A program made the translations under genes and the position numbers. Below are positions 1 to 7,119 of a stretch of 64,000 nucleotides of DNA, piece by piece. Position 1 is the stretch's first letter, and each line of letters starts with the position of its first letter. The notes under the pieces are model-generated. The model was given only the letters and a program-made list of their open reading frames with translations. It made no database searches and was not told where the DNA came from. The DNA is from Sphaerothrix gracilis. Its GTDB lineage: Bacteria > Cyanobacteriota > Cyanobacteriia > Phormidesmidales > Phormidesmidaceae. The stretch lies in the NCBI RefSeq assembly GCF_030405905.1, contig NZ_JASATW010000009.1:1-64000 (forward strand), in the 5' to 3' direction.

Positions 1-107
1 ATCTCAGCCAGTTCGCAACAGCCAGACCCTTGTGGTTGGGCCAGCAGATAGCGCACATAGAGATTGAGCGTGCAATGAGCGGTGGAGGGTTTAGTGAGAA
101 TACGCAA
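1..107 (-). mobile_element. Possible 5' end of a transposase gene, cut by the window edge
   Basis: On the minus strand an open frame runs from a TTG at 107 off the left edge. Its peptide starts MRILTKPSTAHCTLNLYVRY and continues LLAQPQGSGCCELAE. This resembles the N-termini of DDE transposases of cyanobacterial IS elements, which often open with a Y-x-x-Y-L-L-A pattern, but I recognise it only by general look. Only 35 codons are visible, so neither the catalytic residues nor the inverted repeats can be checked. It could equally be a chance frame. The sequence from 108 to 236 holds no convincing gene. Confidence 0.3.
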
Positions 108-236
108 AGGACTAAGGGATGCAACACCTTTGAATTTCAACCCACAAATTTACTCAACTGTCAATGCGTAAGTCCTGTTCATACCCAAAATAAGTTTTTT
201 TTGTCTCTCCTGTCCTGCCCTACGCCATATCCCTAA

Positions 237-1460
237 TCAGCCCAACCATACCGCCAGCAGTCCGCCGCCTAGCCAGATATAAGAAGCGATCGCCAGCCAA
301 AATAAGACTGTCTCCACAATACTCCGCCCGCCGCCGTGATCGTGCCCTGATTTGGATTCATCGCTGAACCGTAGTCCAGCTAGAATGCCGGTGACTGCCA
401 GAAAGGCCAGATTGAGGAAAAACGTATAGTCAATGGCAAAGCGGTTTTCCTGACCGCTGCCACCGCTAGCCCCCTGGGGCAAAATTCCCAGCAGGCTAAA
501 GCCGTAGTGCAGCACTAAAGAAGTAGCAATCAGCGCCGCAAACAACAGCCCCAAAATATACAGCGCCATCTTCCAGCCGTAGTATTTAGCGTTGACCCGA
601 ATGACTGGAAACACCACTAGGTCACTAAAGATGAAGGCCATGACCCCGCCAAAGCTGACCCCATTGCTGTAGAGAATCGCCGCTAGGGGAATATTGCCCA
701 TTGAGCCAATGAAGGTAAAGAAAGCCGCGATAGGGCCGATGATAATATTCTCCAATACGGCTAAAAAGCTGAGGCCACCATCCTGACCTGCCCCTATAAA
801 CAGAGTTTGAAAAAAGGCCGAGGGCACAAAAGCGGAAATAATTCCGGCGATGGTGAAGCCTACCGTCACGTCTTTCCAGACCATACCCCATTCCATGAAG
901 TATTTGCGGGCTACCTGCTCCCAGCCTTCTTGGCTTTGCAGCTTCTCTTTCCAATTGGTTTGCCCCTCTCCGCTCTCATCTTCCCCTTCCTGCTCTCGCA
1001 GTCGCCGCCGCGCTTGGCGAATCATGTCTTTGGGGCGCGTCAGCTTGTAAAACAGCCAGCCAAATAGAATCAGCAGGATGCCGCCGACATACTCACCCAC
1101 CACAAACTGCCAGCCGAGAAATACGGCAATAATGATGCCCAGTTCAATTACCAGGTTGGTAGAAGCCAGCAAAAATGCCATTGCCGGAACAAAACCCGCC
1201 CCTTTTTTAAACAGAGACTTGGTGGTGGCCAGAGCGGCAAAGCTGCAGGAACTTGAAATAAAGCCAAAGAAAGTACCGAGCGCTACGCTGCCGCGTCCGG
1301 CTTCTCCCATGACCTTTTGCATCCGATCGCGGGTGACAAACACCTGAATCATGCTGCTAATGATATAGCCTAAAACAAAAGCCCACAGCGCCTGCCAAAA
1401 ATAGCCCAGAGAAGTCAGAGCTGCCTCTCCGTATAGACTCCAAAAACCGCCACCATCCAT
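237..1460 (-). CDS. Permease of the ArsP_1/DUF318 (YraQ-like) family
   Basis: This 407-residue protein is an integral inner-membrane permease. It has about eight to ten hydrophobic segments in two halves joined by a charged cytoplasmic loop (about residues 143-200, rich in Arg, Glu and Gln). The first half carries the family-like stretch GTFFGFISSSCSFAALATT, followed by a second glycine/alanine-rich pore-like segment in the second half (FIGSMGNIPLAAILYSNGVS). Relatives include ArsP, which exports organoarsenicals, and many permeases of unknown substrate. No arsenic genes are nearby, so the substrate is unknown. The Ser-Ser-Cys-Ser motif in the first half is a candidate metal or metalloid contact. 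The gene is transcribed alone toward the window's left end. Confidence 0.8.
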   Translation of the reverse strand: MDGGGFWSLYGEAALTSLGYFWQALWAFVLGYIISSMIQVFVTRDRMQKVMGEAGRGSVALGTFFGFISSSCSFAALATTKSLFKKGAGFVPAMAFLLASTNLVIELGIIIAVFLGWQFVVGEYVGGILLILFGWLFYKLTRPKDMIRQARRRLREQEGEDESGEGQTNWKEKLQSQEGWEQVARKYFMEWGMVWKDVTVGFTIAGIISAFVPSAFFQTLFIGAGQDGGLSFLAVLENIIIGPIAAFFTFIGSMGNIPLAAILYSNGVSFGGVMAFIFSDLVVFPVIRVNAKYYGWKMALYILGLLFAALIATSLVLHYGFSLLGILPQGASGGSGQENRFAIDYTFFLNLAFLAVTGILAGLRFSDESKSGHDHGGGRSIVETVLFWLAIASYIWLGGGLLAVWLG

Positions 1461-1897
1461 ATTCTTTATTACCTCTTCGTTTCTCTATTGGGCTGGGAAA
1501 GCATCGCTCTAATCAGGACAACCGATTGGGTCAATGCCGACTGACACCGTTTCAATCCCTCGCTTCGGTTGCTGCTTGAAGCCGCATCCAAATCGCGGTA
1601 GCAGCATATCTTTTGCGCTACATGGCTGTTTTCCCCGAGCGATATCCCAGATGTAGCCGCAAAGCTGTGTCTCCTACACCCTTCTTAGGAATGAACCCAT
1701 CTTTGTGCCCTAGGCGTTGTAGAAGACATACTTGATGTCACGGTCACTACGATCAGCGCTACGGTCAGCGCTTGGGAACGGAGAACCCAGATCCTGGTTT
1801 GACTTTTGCCCAAGATTGAAAAGCTACTGGCAGCGTTTGAAGGTTCTGTTCGAGATTTAGTTTCGAGATTTGGTTGAAGCACCCATCAGCCCTGAAA

Positions 1898-1927
1898 CAA
1901 AATGCAGCTTTCATGGGCTGCATTTTG
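1898..1927 (+). terminator. Perfect 11-bp hairpin with T-rich flank
   Basis: CAAAATGCAGC (1898-1908) pairs with GCTGCATTTTG (1917-1927) across an 8-nt loop, followed on the + strand by CTTTTG and preceded by GAAA. It looks like a bidirectional intrinsic terminator, but no annotated + strand gene ends here, so it may terminate a non-coding transcript or be a leftover. Confidence 0.5.
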
Positions 1928-1977
1928 CTTTTGATGCAGCTCATAGACAAGCTGAGGGCATTAAAACAACTACGACC

Positions 1978-1999
1978 TTGAGAATTCCGGAATTCTCAA
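1978..1999. repeat. 22-bp perfect palindrome, copy 1 of a repeated element
   Basis: The 20-nt core TGAGAATTCCGGAATTCTCA (1979-1998) is a perfect palindrome, extended by one T-A pair on each side here. The identical 20-nt core occurs again at 20899-20918, also between genes. Confidence 0.8.
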
Positions 2000-2215
2000 A
2001 TTCTCATAGGTTGTAACTTAACAACTGAGTGCTATCTCACAACCGATAATCTGGCTTGTGATCTGGCTTGAACTAGAAGCCGCCTGAGCCTCCCTCTCTC
2101 GCGGCGATCGCCCCTGTGGCGGCGGCCAGTGAGATTTCCTAAAGACGTTGATGCTGGATTTCGTTTAGGGCAATGAGGGGCGCGGGTGGCTCCTTTAGGA
2201 GTGGGCTGGTAGGTT

Positions 2216-2878
2216 TTAGGTCCGGGCCAGTTGCCGCTGTCGTCGCTTGATCATCAGCAAGATCCAGCGTTTCCAAATGGCAAAGTCTGCCTCGTCTGGT
2301 TCCGTTTGCTGCCAGGCAGGACGAGCGGTAATGCGCTCAAACCAGGCGGCAATCGCAGGATAGGTCTGCCACTCAACGCCGAGCCGCTTCAATAGGGGAA
2401 ATGTTGCTCCGGCGGTAATGTCTGCTAAAGACAGGCGATCGCCGCCAAAAAAGGCTGCCCCACCGAGTTGCTGGTCAAGAAAGCTCAGCACCGTAGCCAG
2501 ATGTTGGCTGAGGGGTTCATCAAAGCCAGAAGCTTCACTGGCTAAGACCAGAGCGGGCAGCTTTGTTGTCAGCTCATTGACCGTGACCATCTGCACCATA
2601 CTCATGCGGGCGATCGCCCTTGGCTCTGAGGGGCTGAGCGATAGCGTTGGGTACTGAGCTTCTAAATAGGTCAAAATGGCCAAAGACTCCAAAATGCGCT
2701 GGCCGTCGTCTATCAGTACTGGTACGTGGTGAAAGGGACTAATTGCCAAAAAGTCGGCTTGGAACTGTTCCCCGGTGAGATTGACGATTACAGGTTCAAA
2801 GGGCAGAGCCTTTTCTAGCAGCGCTAGCCAGACCCGGCGGGCAATGGGCGATAGGGGATGGTAATAAAACGTCAGCAT
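2216..2878 (-). CDS. Glutathione S-transferase family protein
   Basis: A 220-residue cytosolic protein with the two GST domains. The N-terminal thioredoxin-like fold (about residues 1-78) starts MLTFYYHPLSPIARRVWLAL and includes the glutathione-site segment HVPVLIDDGQRILES with the cis-proline and the Glu-Ser pair that binds the glutathione gamma-glutamyl group. The all-alpha C-terminal domain follows (about 90-205) with the conserved LSLADITAG motif. The serine near position 10 is the likely catalytic hydroxyl. A good AGGAG lies just before the ATG. Upstream at 2919-2928 is a TetR-type palindrome, suggesting induction by electrophiles. The exact substrate is not predictable. Confidence 0.88.
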   Translation of the reverse strand: MLTFYYHPLSPIARRVWLALLEKALPFEPVIVNLTGEQFQADFLAISPFHHVPVLIDDGQRILESLAILTYLEAQYPTLSLSPSEPRAIARMSMVQMVTVNELTTKLPALVLASEASGFDEPLSQHLATVLSFLDQQLGGAAFFGGDRLSLADITAGATFPLLKRLGVEWQTYPAIAAWFERITARPAWQQTEPDEADFAIWKRWILLMIKRRQRQLART

Positions 2879-2918
2879 GGCGGCTCCTAGTAAATAATGT
2901 AATCTTGCCGGTATTAAA

Positions 2919-2928
2919 ACCGATCGGT
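2919..2928 (-). promoter_or_regulatory. TetR-type operator palindrome upstream of the GST gene
   Basis: ACCGATCGGT is a perfect 10-bp palindrome within GACCGATCGGTTTTA on the minus strand, 41-50 nt ahead of the GST start. This form (GACCGATCGGTC core) is typical of operators for TetR/NemR-like repressors that control GST and reductase genes. No TetR gene is in the window, so the regulator would act in trans. Confidence 0.4.
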
Positions 2929-3077
2929 CTTTTTTGAGTCAAAAAATTAGGCTTCTATCTTTAAGCGGTTCAGAAAAGGCACCGTAAGCCACGTTTCACC
3001 TAATCGACCAGCAATTTCCGCTGATGTTCTAACATGAGCTGCCCAAAGACAGTTCTCATCTCCTACAATAGCGATTC

Positions 3078-4535
3078 CTAGCAAGGGGTTTCCGGTGTGC
3101 AGACAGCGGCGATCGCCAGCGTTGTCAGGGCGCCAGAGGTTAGGTCAACTCGGTGTATGGCGTGATGGTTAGTGTCAGCAATATATAGATGATCAGCGGT
3201 AAGGGCGAGGCCGGAGGGTTCCGCTAGCTGAGCTGCCTGTTGGGGCCACTGGGTTGTGCAGGCTTGGGTTTGCAGGTTGAGGCGTTTGATTTTGTGATTG
3301 TAAGTATCGGCAATCCACAGCACTCCGCCCTCAGCGGCCACTCCTAAGCAGTGCTGCAGCCGCGCCCTAGAGCCAATGCCATCGCGATCGCCAAAGCCAA
3401 AGAGCTGGCCGCTGCCGCAGAGAGTGCGCACCGTTGGCGGCTCGGTCAGCGTGACCGCGCGGATGGAGCTAGTTTCGCTATCGGCTACGAAGAGGGTCTG
3501 ACCGTTGGTGGTGAGGCCACTGGGCTGGGCAAAGGCCGCCTCGGCCACGCTGCCATCGACGCAAAATTCAGCCCCAGTGCCAATCAGGGTTTGACTGGTG
3601 CTACGCGTTAGATCAATTTGCCAAATCTGATGCGCCCCAGTCATTGAGACATAAAGGCGATCGCCTACCTGAGCCAGATCCCAGGGGGAATTTAGCGGTA
3701 CCTCTAGCGCCCTGCCGCCGTGGGGAAACAGGCAGGCATTCTGAACCCCCGTCCCGGCGACGGTAGCTACCTGCTGCTGGCTCAAGTCCACCCGTCGGAC
3801 AAGATGATTGCCCGTATCGGCCACATAGAGCTGCTGCCCAGAAGAGTCTAGGCTCATGCCCTGGGGCGATCGCCACTGGGCTGTGGCCCAAGTCCCATCC
3901 TGCATCCCGGCAATACCGCTGCCTACAATGGCTTTGAGCTGCCCTGCCAGCGTGGTAAGCAAAAGTCGATGGTGCCCCGTATCAGCAATGAAAAGTGTGT
4001 CGCTGGACTCATCGGCCAGCACGGCCAGCGGAAAAGCTAGCAGACTGTCTGGAACCGTCTGAGCGGCTGCACCACTAGAACTAGCCGGGGTATGAGTCGG
4101 GGCCGCTGTCATCTGCTGAATTAGCGCCTCTAAAGCTGGCCGCTGTCCTTCGCCAGAACGGGTCGCTATCACGTAGCCCGCCGGATCAATCAGCACAAAC
4201 GTCGGCCAGGCCCGCACCGCATACTGATCCCACAGCCAGCCATCGACATCGATCACAACTGGGTGGGTGATGCCATAGCGCTGTATTGCCTGTTGGACAT
4301 TTTCTGGCTTTTGCTCGTGGTCAAACTTGGCGCTGTGAACGCCAATTATCGTCAGGTGGTCGGCGTAGCGGCTGGCTAAATAGTGCAGGTCGTCTAGGAT
4401 GTGCAAACAGTTGATGCAGCTATAAGTCCAGAAGTCGAGCAGCACTACCCGGCCTCGCAGCGATCGCAGCGACCGGGGTGAACTATTGAGCCAGGGAGCC
4501 TGCTGCGGCAGCTCTGGAGCGCGAACCCGAACCAT
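3078..4535 (-). CDS. Thioredoxin-fold protein fused to an NHL-repeat beta-propeller (NHLRC2-like)
   Basis: This 485-residue protein begins with a TlpA/thioredoxin-like domain (about residues 15-140) that has the redox motif C-I-N-C at 40-43 within FWTYSCINCLHILDDL. It is followed by NHL repeats (about 170-475) with the recurring pattern LxVADTxxHxIRRVDL, as in LFIADTGHHRLLL, LYVADTGNHLVRRVDL, LWIADTYNHKIKRLNL and LYIADTNHHAIHRVDL. This order matches NHLRC2 and its bacterial homologues. The function of the family is unsettled; a disulfide reductase acting on a partner bound by the propeller is an inference. There is no signal peptide, so it is probably cytosolic. It stands alone, divergent from the next gene. 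Confidence 0.85.
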   Translation of the reverse strand: MVRVRAPELPQQAPWLNSSPRSLRSLRGRVVLLDFWTYSCINCLHILDDLHYLASRYADHLTIIGVHSAKFDHEQKPENVQQAIQRYGITHPVVIDVDGWLWDQYAVRAWPTFVLIDPAGYVIATRSGEGQRPALEALIQQMTAAPTHTPASSSGAAAQTVPDSLLAFPLAVLADESSDTLFIADTGHHRLLLTTLAGQLKAIVGSGIAGMQDGTWATAQWRSPQGMSLDSSGQQLYVADTGNHLVRRVDLSQQQVATVAGTGVQNACLFPHGGRALEVPLNSPWDLAQVGDRLYVSMTGAHQIWQIDLTRSTSQTLIGTGAEFCVDGSVAEAAFAQPSGLTTNGQTLFVADSETSSIRAVTLTEPPTVRTLCGSGQLFGFGDRDGIGSRARLQHCLGVAAEGGVLWIADTYNHKIKRLNLQTQACTTQWPQQAAQLAEPSGLALTADHLYIADTNHHAIHRVDLTSGALTTLAIAAVCTPETPC

Positions 4536-4649
4536 AAATATCCGTGTTTATTTCAGCTTAGAGAATATCTCTCTGTGCAGAGAATATATTTGTTTCTAAA
4601 TGTAAACATGAGAACAACAAGTAAATTTTAGAACTTTAAGGAGCTATTT

Positions 4650-5123
4650 ATGACAAGCCAAACGATGAACAAAAACAATAGCGTGATTGCTAGCTTCAGC
4701 GATCGCCAGTCAGCTATTGAAGCCAAGAGCACCATTACGGCAGCAGGCATTCCGAACGAGAAGATCGCGATTGACGACTACATCAAACCCCGCAGCCAGG
4801 TAGCAGCTATCGGTACGACGGCAGGCGGTGAAGCCGGTCTTTGGCTCGGACTGGGCTATGGCGGCGTTTTGGGCATTATTGCAGCGGCGGCTCTATCGTT
4901 TTTCAACGGTGGCACCCTAGACAACTCCCTTTTCAATCGGCTAGTGATTCTGGGCATTGCCGTCGCCGGTGGCGTTGTTGGCGGTATCTACGGCAAGCAG
5001 CTTTTCAATGCCCGCTCTCGCAAAGAACAGCAGAAAGCCGATCCTACAATTCCTCGCCAGTTTCGCATTGTGATCAACGGTTCTCAAACCGAAATTGAGC
5101 AGGCCCAGCAAGCCCTGCAGTAA
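4650..5123 (+). CDS. Small glycine-zipper membrane protein, general-stress-like
   Basis: A 157-residue protein. The N-terminal stretch (residues 9-40, SVIASFSDRQSAIEAKSTIT) resembles the short alpha-beta fold at the start of general-stress 17M/DUF1269-like proteins, where a helix and strand precede a Gly-rich membrane part. Two hydrophobic segments follow (about 58-85 and 97-115), each rich in Gly and Ala, suggesting a membrane hairpin. The C-terminus returns to a soluble strand-helix (FRIVINGSQTEIEQAQQAL). The start is supported by AAGGAG eight bases upstream. Function is not known; a stress or membrane-permeability role is only an analogy. Confidence 0.65.
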   Translation: MTSQTMNKNNSVIASFSDRQSAIEAKSTITAAGIPNEKIAIDDYIKPRSQVAAIGTTAGGEAGLWLGLGYGGVLGIIAAAALSFFNGGTLDNSLFNRLVILGIAVAGGVVGGIYGKQLFNARSRKEQQKADPTIPRQFRIVINGSQTEIEQAQQALQ

Positions 5124-5161
5124 TCCTCTAGATTCTGCATTGGGGTGATGAACACCCGGAG

Positions 5162-5206
5162 TGAGATAGCACGCGGTTAGTTTTAACGAAGGTGCGTGCT
5201 ATCTCA
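5162..5206. repeat. 13-bp perfect inverted repeat
   Basis: TGAGATAGCACGC (5162-5174) and GCGTGCTATCTCA (5194-5206) are exact complements around a 19-nt spacer, 38 bp past the stop of the upstream gene. There is no T-run, so it could be a transcript-stabilising stem or a protein site rather than a terminator. The rest of 5124-5413 has no gene. Confidence 0.6.
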
Positions 5207-5413
5207 GCGACTATCGGCGCTTGACTCAAAGGTTTCTTATGCCCGATAGTCTTTCTCAGTTCGATGTTGCCGTTGCTGCTTAACAAGAGAGCTGCGATCG
5301 CAACAATCTTACTTTTCAACAGCCCAACGAAGATCCCTCTAATGGCTACGTCGCTAGGTACGACATCAAACGGCGACGAATGCTGATTTGAACTAAGGTC
5401 GGTTGAAACATAG

Positions 5414-5450
5414 CAAAAAGGCGGACATCACTCTGATGTCCGCCTTTTTG
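5414..5450. terminator. Bidirectional intrinsic terminator
   Basis: AAAAAGGCGGACATCA (5415-5430) pairs without mismatch with TGATGTCCGCCTTTTT (5434-5449) around a CTC loop, with one further C-G pair outside. GC-rich stem plus T-run on both strands; it sits 28 bp after the stop of the minus-strand barrel protein and faces transcripts from the left. Confidence 0.9.
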
Positions 5451-5477
5451 GCTGAGAAGCCTATCTCAAAAACTGGC

Positions 5478-6080
5478 CTATCTTAGACCTTCAAAGTTGT
5501 AGCCTACTCCTAGCAGAATACTGAAGCCTGTCTCATCAGCAATGCTGAGATTGGCCTGACCATTAGCCGTAAACTGGTCAGAAATTGGCACGTCCACCCC
5601 AGCACTGATTAAACCCGCCACTTCAGAATCGTCTTCTGTAGAAATGGCAACGCCACCGCCCAAGTAGGGCACAGCGACCCGATTCCCTACCCCAACGGCT
5701 CGGTTCACGAAATTGTAGGTAACAGGCACGATGAAGGTCACATCCTCATCAATTACCGCTGCGGGTCGTAGAGAAAGGCTGTCCGTCAGGGAAAGCTTGC
5801 TAATCACCGCAAAGCCGGAGTCTCCTACGGTCGCATCGTCATCAAAGCCAATATTGCCGCCGATGCCAATGAAGTTACGGCTGACGCCAGCGCGGTTGCG
5901 CGGGATCAGCTGGGAAAGTTCTGTTTGAGATACCTCTACGGGGGCAAGCTGTAGCGGTTCAGTACCCAGGTCAGCCGCCGTCGGATTTTGAGCCTGAGCT
6001 GGCAGCGCCAAGGCCGCTAGCGCAACCGGCAGCAGTGCCCAGAAACCGACAGGATTTGTCAACAGACGTAAAACAGTCAT
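5478..6080 (-). CDS. Probable outer-membrane beta-barrel protein with signal peptide
   Basis: A 200-residue exported protein. A signal peptide covers about residues 1-30 (basic start, hydrophobic core WALLPVALAALALPAQA, cleavage near AQA-QN). The mature part has alternating polar/hydrophobic strands and Gly-Asn-rich turns (RNRAGVSRNFIGIGGNIGF, PYLGGGVAISTE, LSIADETGFSILLGVGYNF) and ends in an aromatic/Phe-rich closing strand, typical of an eight-stranded barrel. I cannot assign a named family. The strong terminator at 5414-5450 ends its transcript. Nothing nearby suggests a specific role. Confidence 0.6.
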   Translation of the reverse strand: MTVLRLLTNPVGFWALLPVALAALALPAQAQNPTAADLGTEPLQLAPVEVSQTELSQLIPRNRAGVSRNFIGIGGNIGFDDDATVGDSGFAVISKLSLTDSLSLRPAAVIDEDVTFIVPVTYNFVNRAVGVGNRVAVPYLGGGVAISTEDDSEVAGLISAGVDVPISDQFTANGQANLSIADETGFSILLGVGYNFEGLR

Positions 6081-6435
6081 AGCAAATGCTTCTCTAAAAT
6101 TTGGTAAGGGTCTCAGTCAATGTCAGTCTTGACTTGGCAATGAGACTTATCTGCTGTCATTTTGAGGGGCTTTGGTAATTCTACTTTCTACCTAAGGAAG
6201 GAAACTTAGCTGAAAATCCAGGATTCTCTCTATTTCTGGGTGACAGTAGCGCCATATTGGGTCTGCATTGAGAAATATTTATCAATCTGGCCGCTGCTGC
6301 CGGGAGCCTTAAATCTCAGCCCGGTTTATGTATCTCACCTTACATTGTCTGGCGCTAAATCAACCCATGATAGCTAAGCAGCTAGTTTGGGCTGACGCGG
6401 CTGGTACGGTGTAGGGCAGGTAGGGGAACTTGAAG
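6081..6435. other. 355-bp divergent promoter region
   Basis: This stretch lies between the minus-strand barrel gene and the plus-strand response regulator and should hold both promoters. I see no strong inverted repeat, no small gene and no recognisable operator. A purine-rich GTAGGGGAACTTGAAG just before 6436 serves as the ribosome binding site of the regulator. Confidence 0.5.
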
Positions 6436-7113
6436 ATGCGTATCCTTTTGGTGGAAGATGATAGCCATTTAGCCGCCTCCCTCTCAGAAGCTCTTGTCGC
6501 CCAGCGCTACACCGTTGATATTGCCCCCGATGGGGAAATAGCCTGGCAGCAAATTCAAATTCTGCCCTACGATTTGACGCTGATGGACGTGACTTTACCC
6601 CAGCTAGATGGGCTAGCTCTGTGTCAAAGAATGCGATCGCGGGGCATAGATTCTCCGGTTCTGATGTTGACGGCCAGAGATACCAGCCGCGATAAAGTTG
6701 CGGGTTTAGATGCCGGAGCCGATGCTTACCTGGTCAAACCCTTCGACCTGCTAGAGCTAATCGCCCAGATTCGCGCCCTGCTGCGGCGTGGCCAAACCAG
6801 CAGTAGCCTAGCCCTGACCTGGGGTGCGCTTCGCCTCAACCCTGCTACCTACGAAGTCAGTTACCAAGAAACGCCGCTGCGGCTAACCCCCAAAGAATTT
6901 GCCCTCTTAGAACTGCTCATGCGTCAGGGACGCCGGGTGCTGAGTCGTCACTTTATTCTGGAATCTCTCTGGCAGCTTCAGGATCCCCCCGGTGAGGAAA
7001 CGGTTAAAGCTCACCTCAAAGCGCTGCGACAAAAGCTGCGCCAAGCGGGGGCGGCTCGCAATCTGATTGAAACAATTCACGGTCTGGGCTATCGCTTAGC
7101 CAGCCTAGATTAA
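6436..7113 (+). CDS. OmpR/PhoB-family response regulator
   Basis: A 225-residue DNA-binding regulator. The receiver domain (1-115) has the acidic pocket E7-D8-D9, the phospho-acceptor D51 in LTLMDVTLPQLDG, the T in MLTARDTS and the Lys in LVKPF. The C-terminal winged helix (about 128-225) contains RLTPKEFALLELLMRQGRRVLS and the closing ETIHGLGYRL. I chose the ATG at 6436 rather than the in-frame TTG six bases earlier because it starts directly with MRILLVEDD and has GGGGA nine bases before. It ends seven bases before the stop of a CHASE histidine kinase read from the other strand; this tail-to-tail pairing suggests, but does not prove, that the two are partners. Confidence 0.92.
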   Translation: MRILLVEDDSHLAASLSEALVAQRYTVDIAPDGEIAWQQIQILPYDLTLMDVTLPQLDGLALCQRMRSRGIDSPVLMLTARDTSRDKVAGLDAGADAYLVKPFDLLELIAQIRALLRRGQTSSSLALTWGALRLNPATYEVSYQETPLRLTPKEFALLELLMRQGRRVLSRHFILESLWQLQDPPGEETVKAHLKALRQKLRQAGAARNLIETIHGLGYRLASLD

Positions 7114-7119
7114 GCCTGC

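Larger units (their letters stand above)
1461..2215. other. 755-bp intergenic region without a credible gene
   Basis: Short frames are present here (for example minus-strand frames at 1685-1950), but they have no recognisable domain, overlap one another and lack ribosome binding sites, so I leave them out. The region holds a strong hairpin (1898-1927), a perfect 22-bp palindrome (1978-1999) and the tandemly echoed word TTCGAGATTT near 1850-1872. It separates two divergent-neighbour genes read on the same strand. Confidence 0.6.

Noticed and set aside
30..236. 68-codon + strand frame at the left edge
   Set aside because: It runs opposite to the possible transposase start and has no family similarity.
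1685..1950. Minus-strand frames in the first large gap
   Set aside because: They overlap each other and span a hairpin; codon use and peptide content look random.
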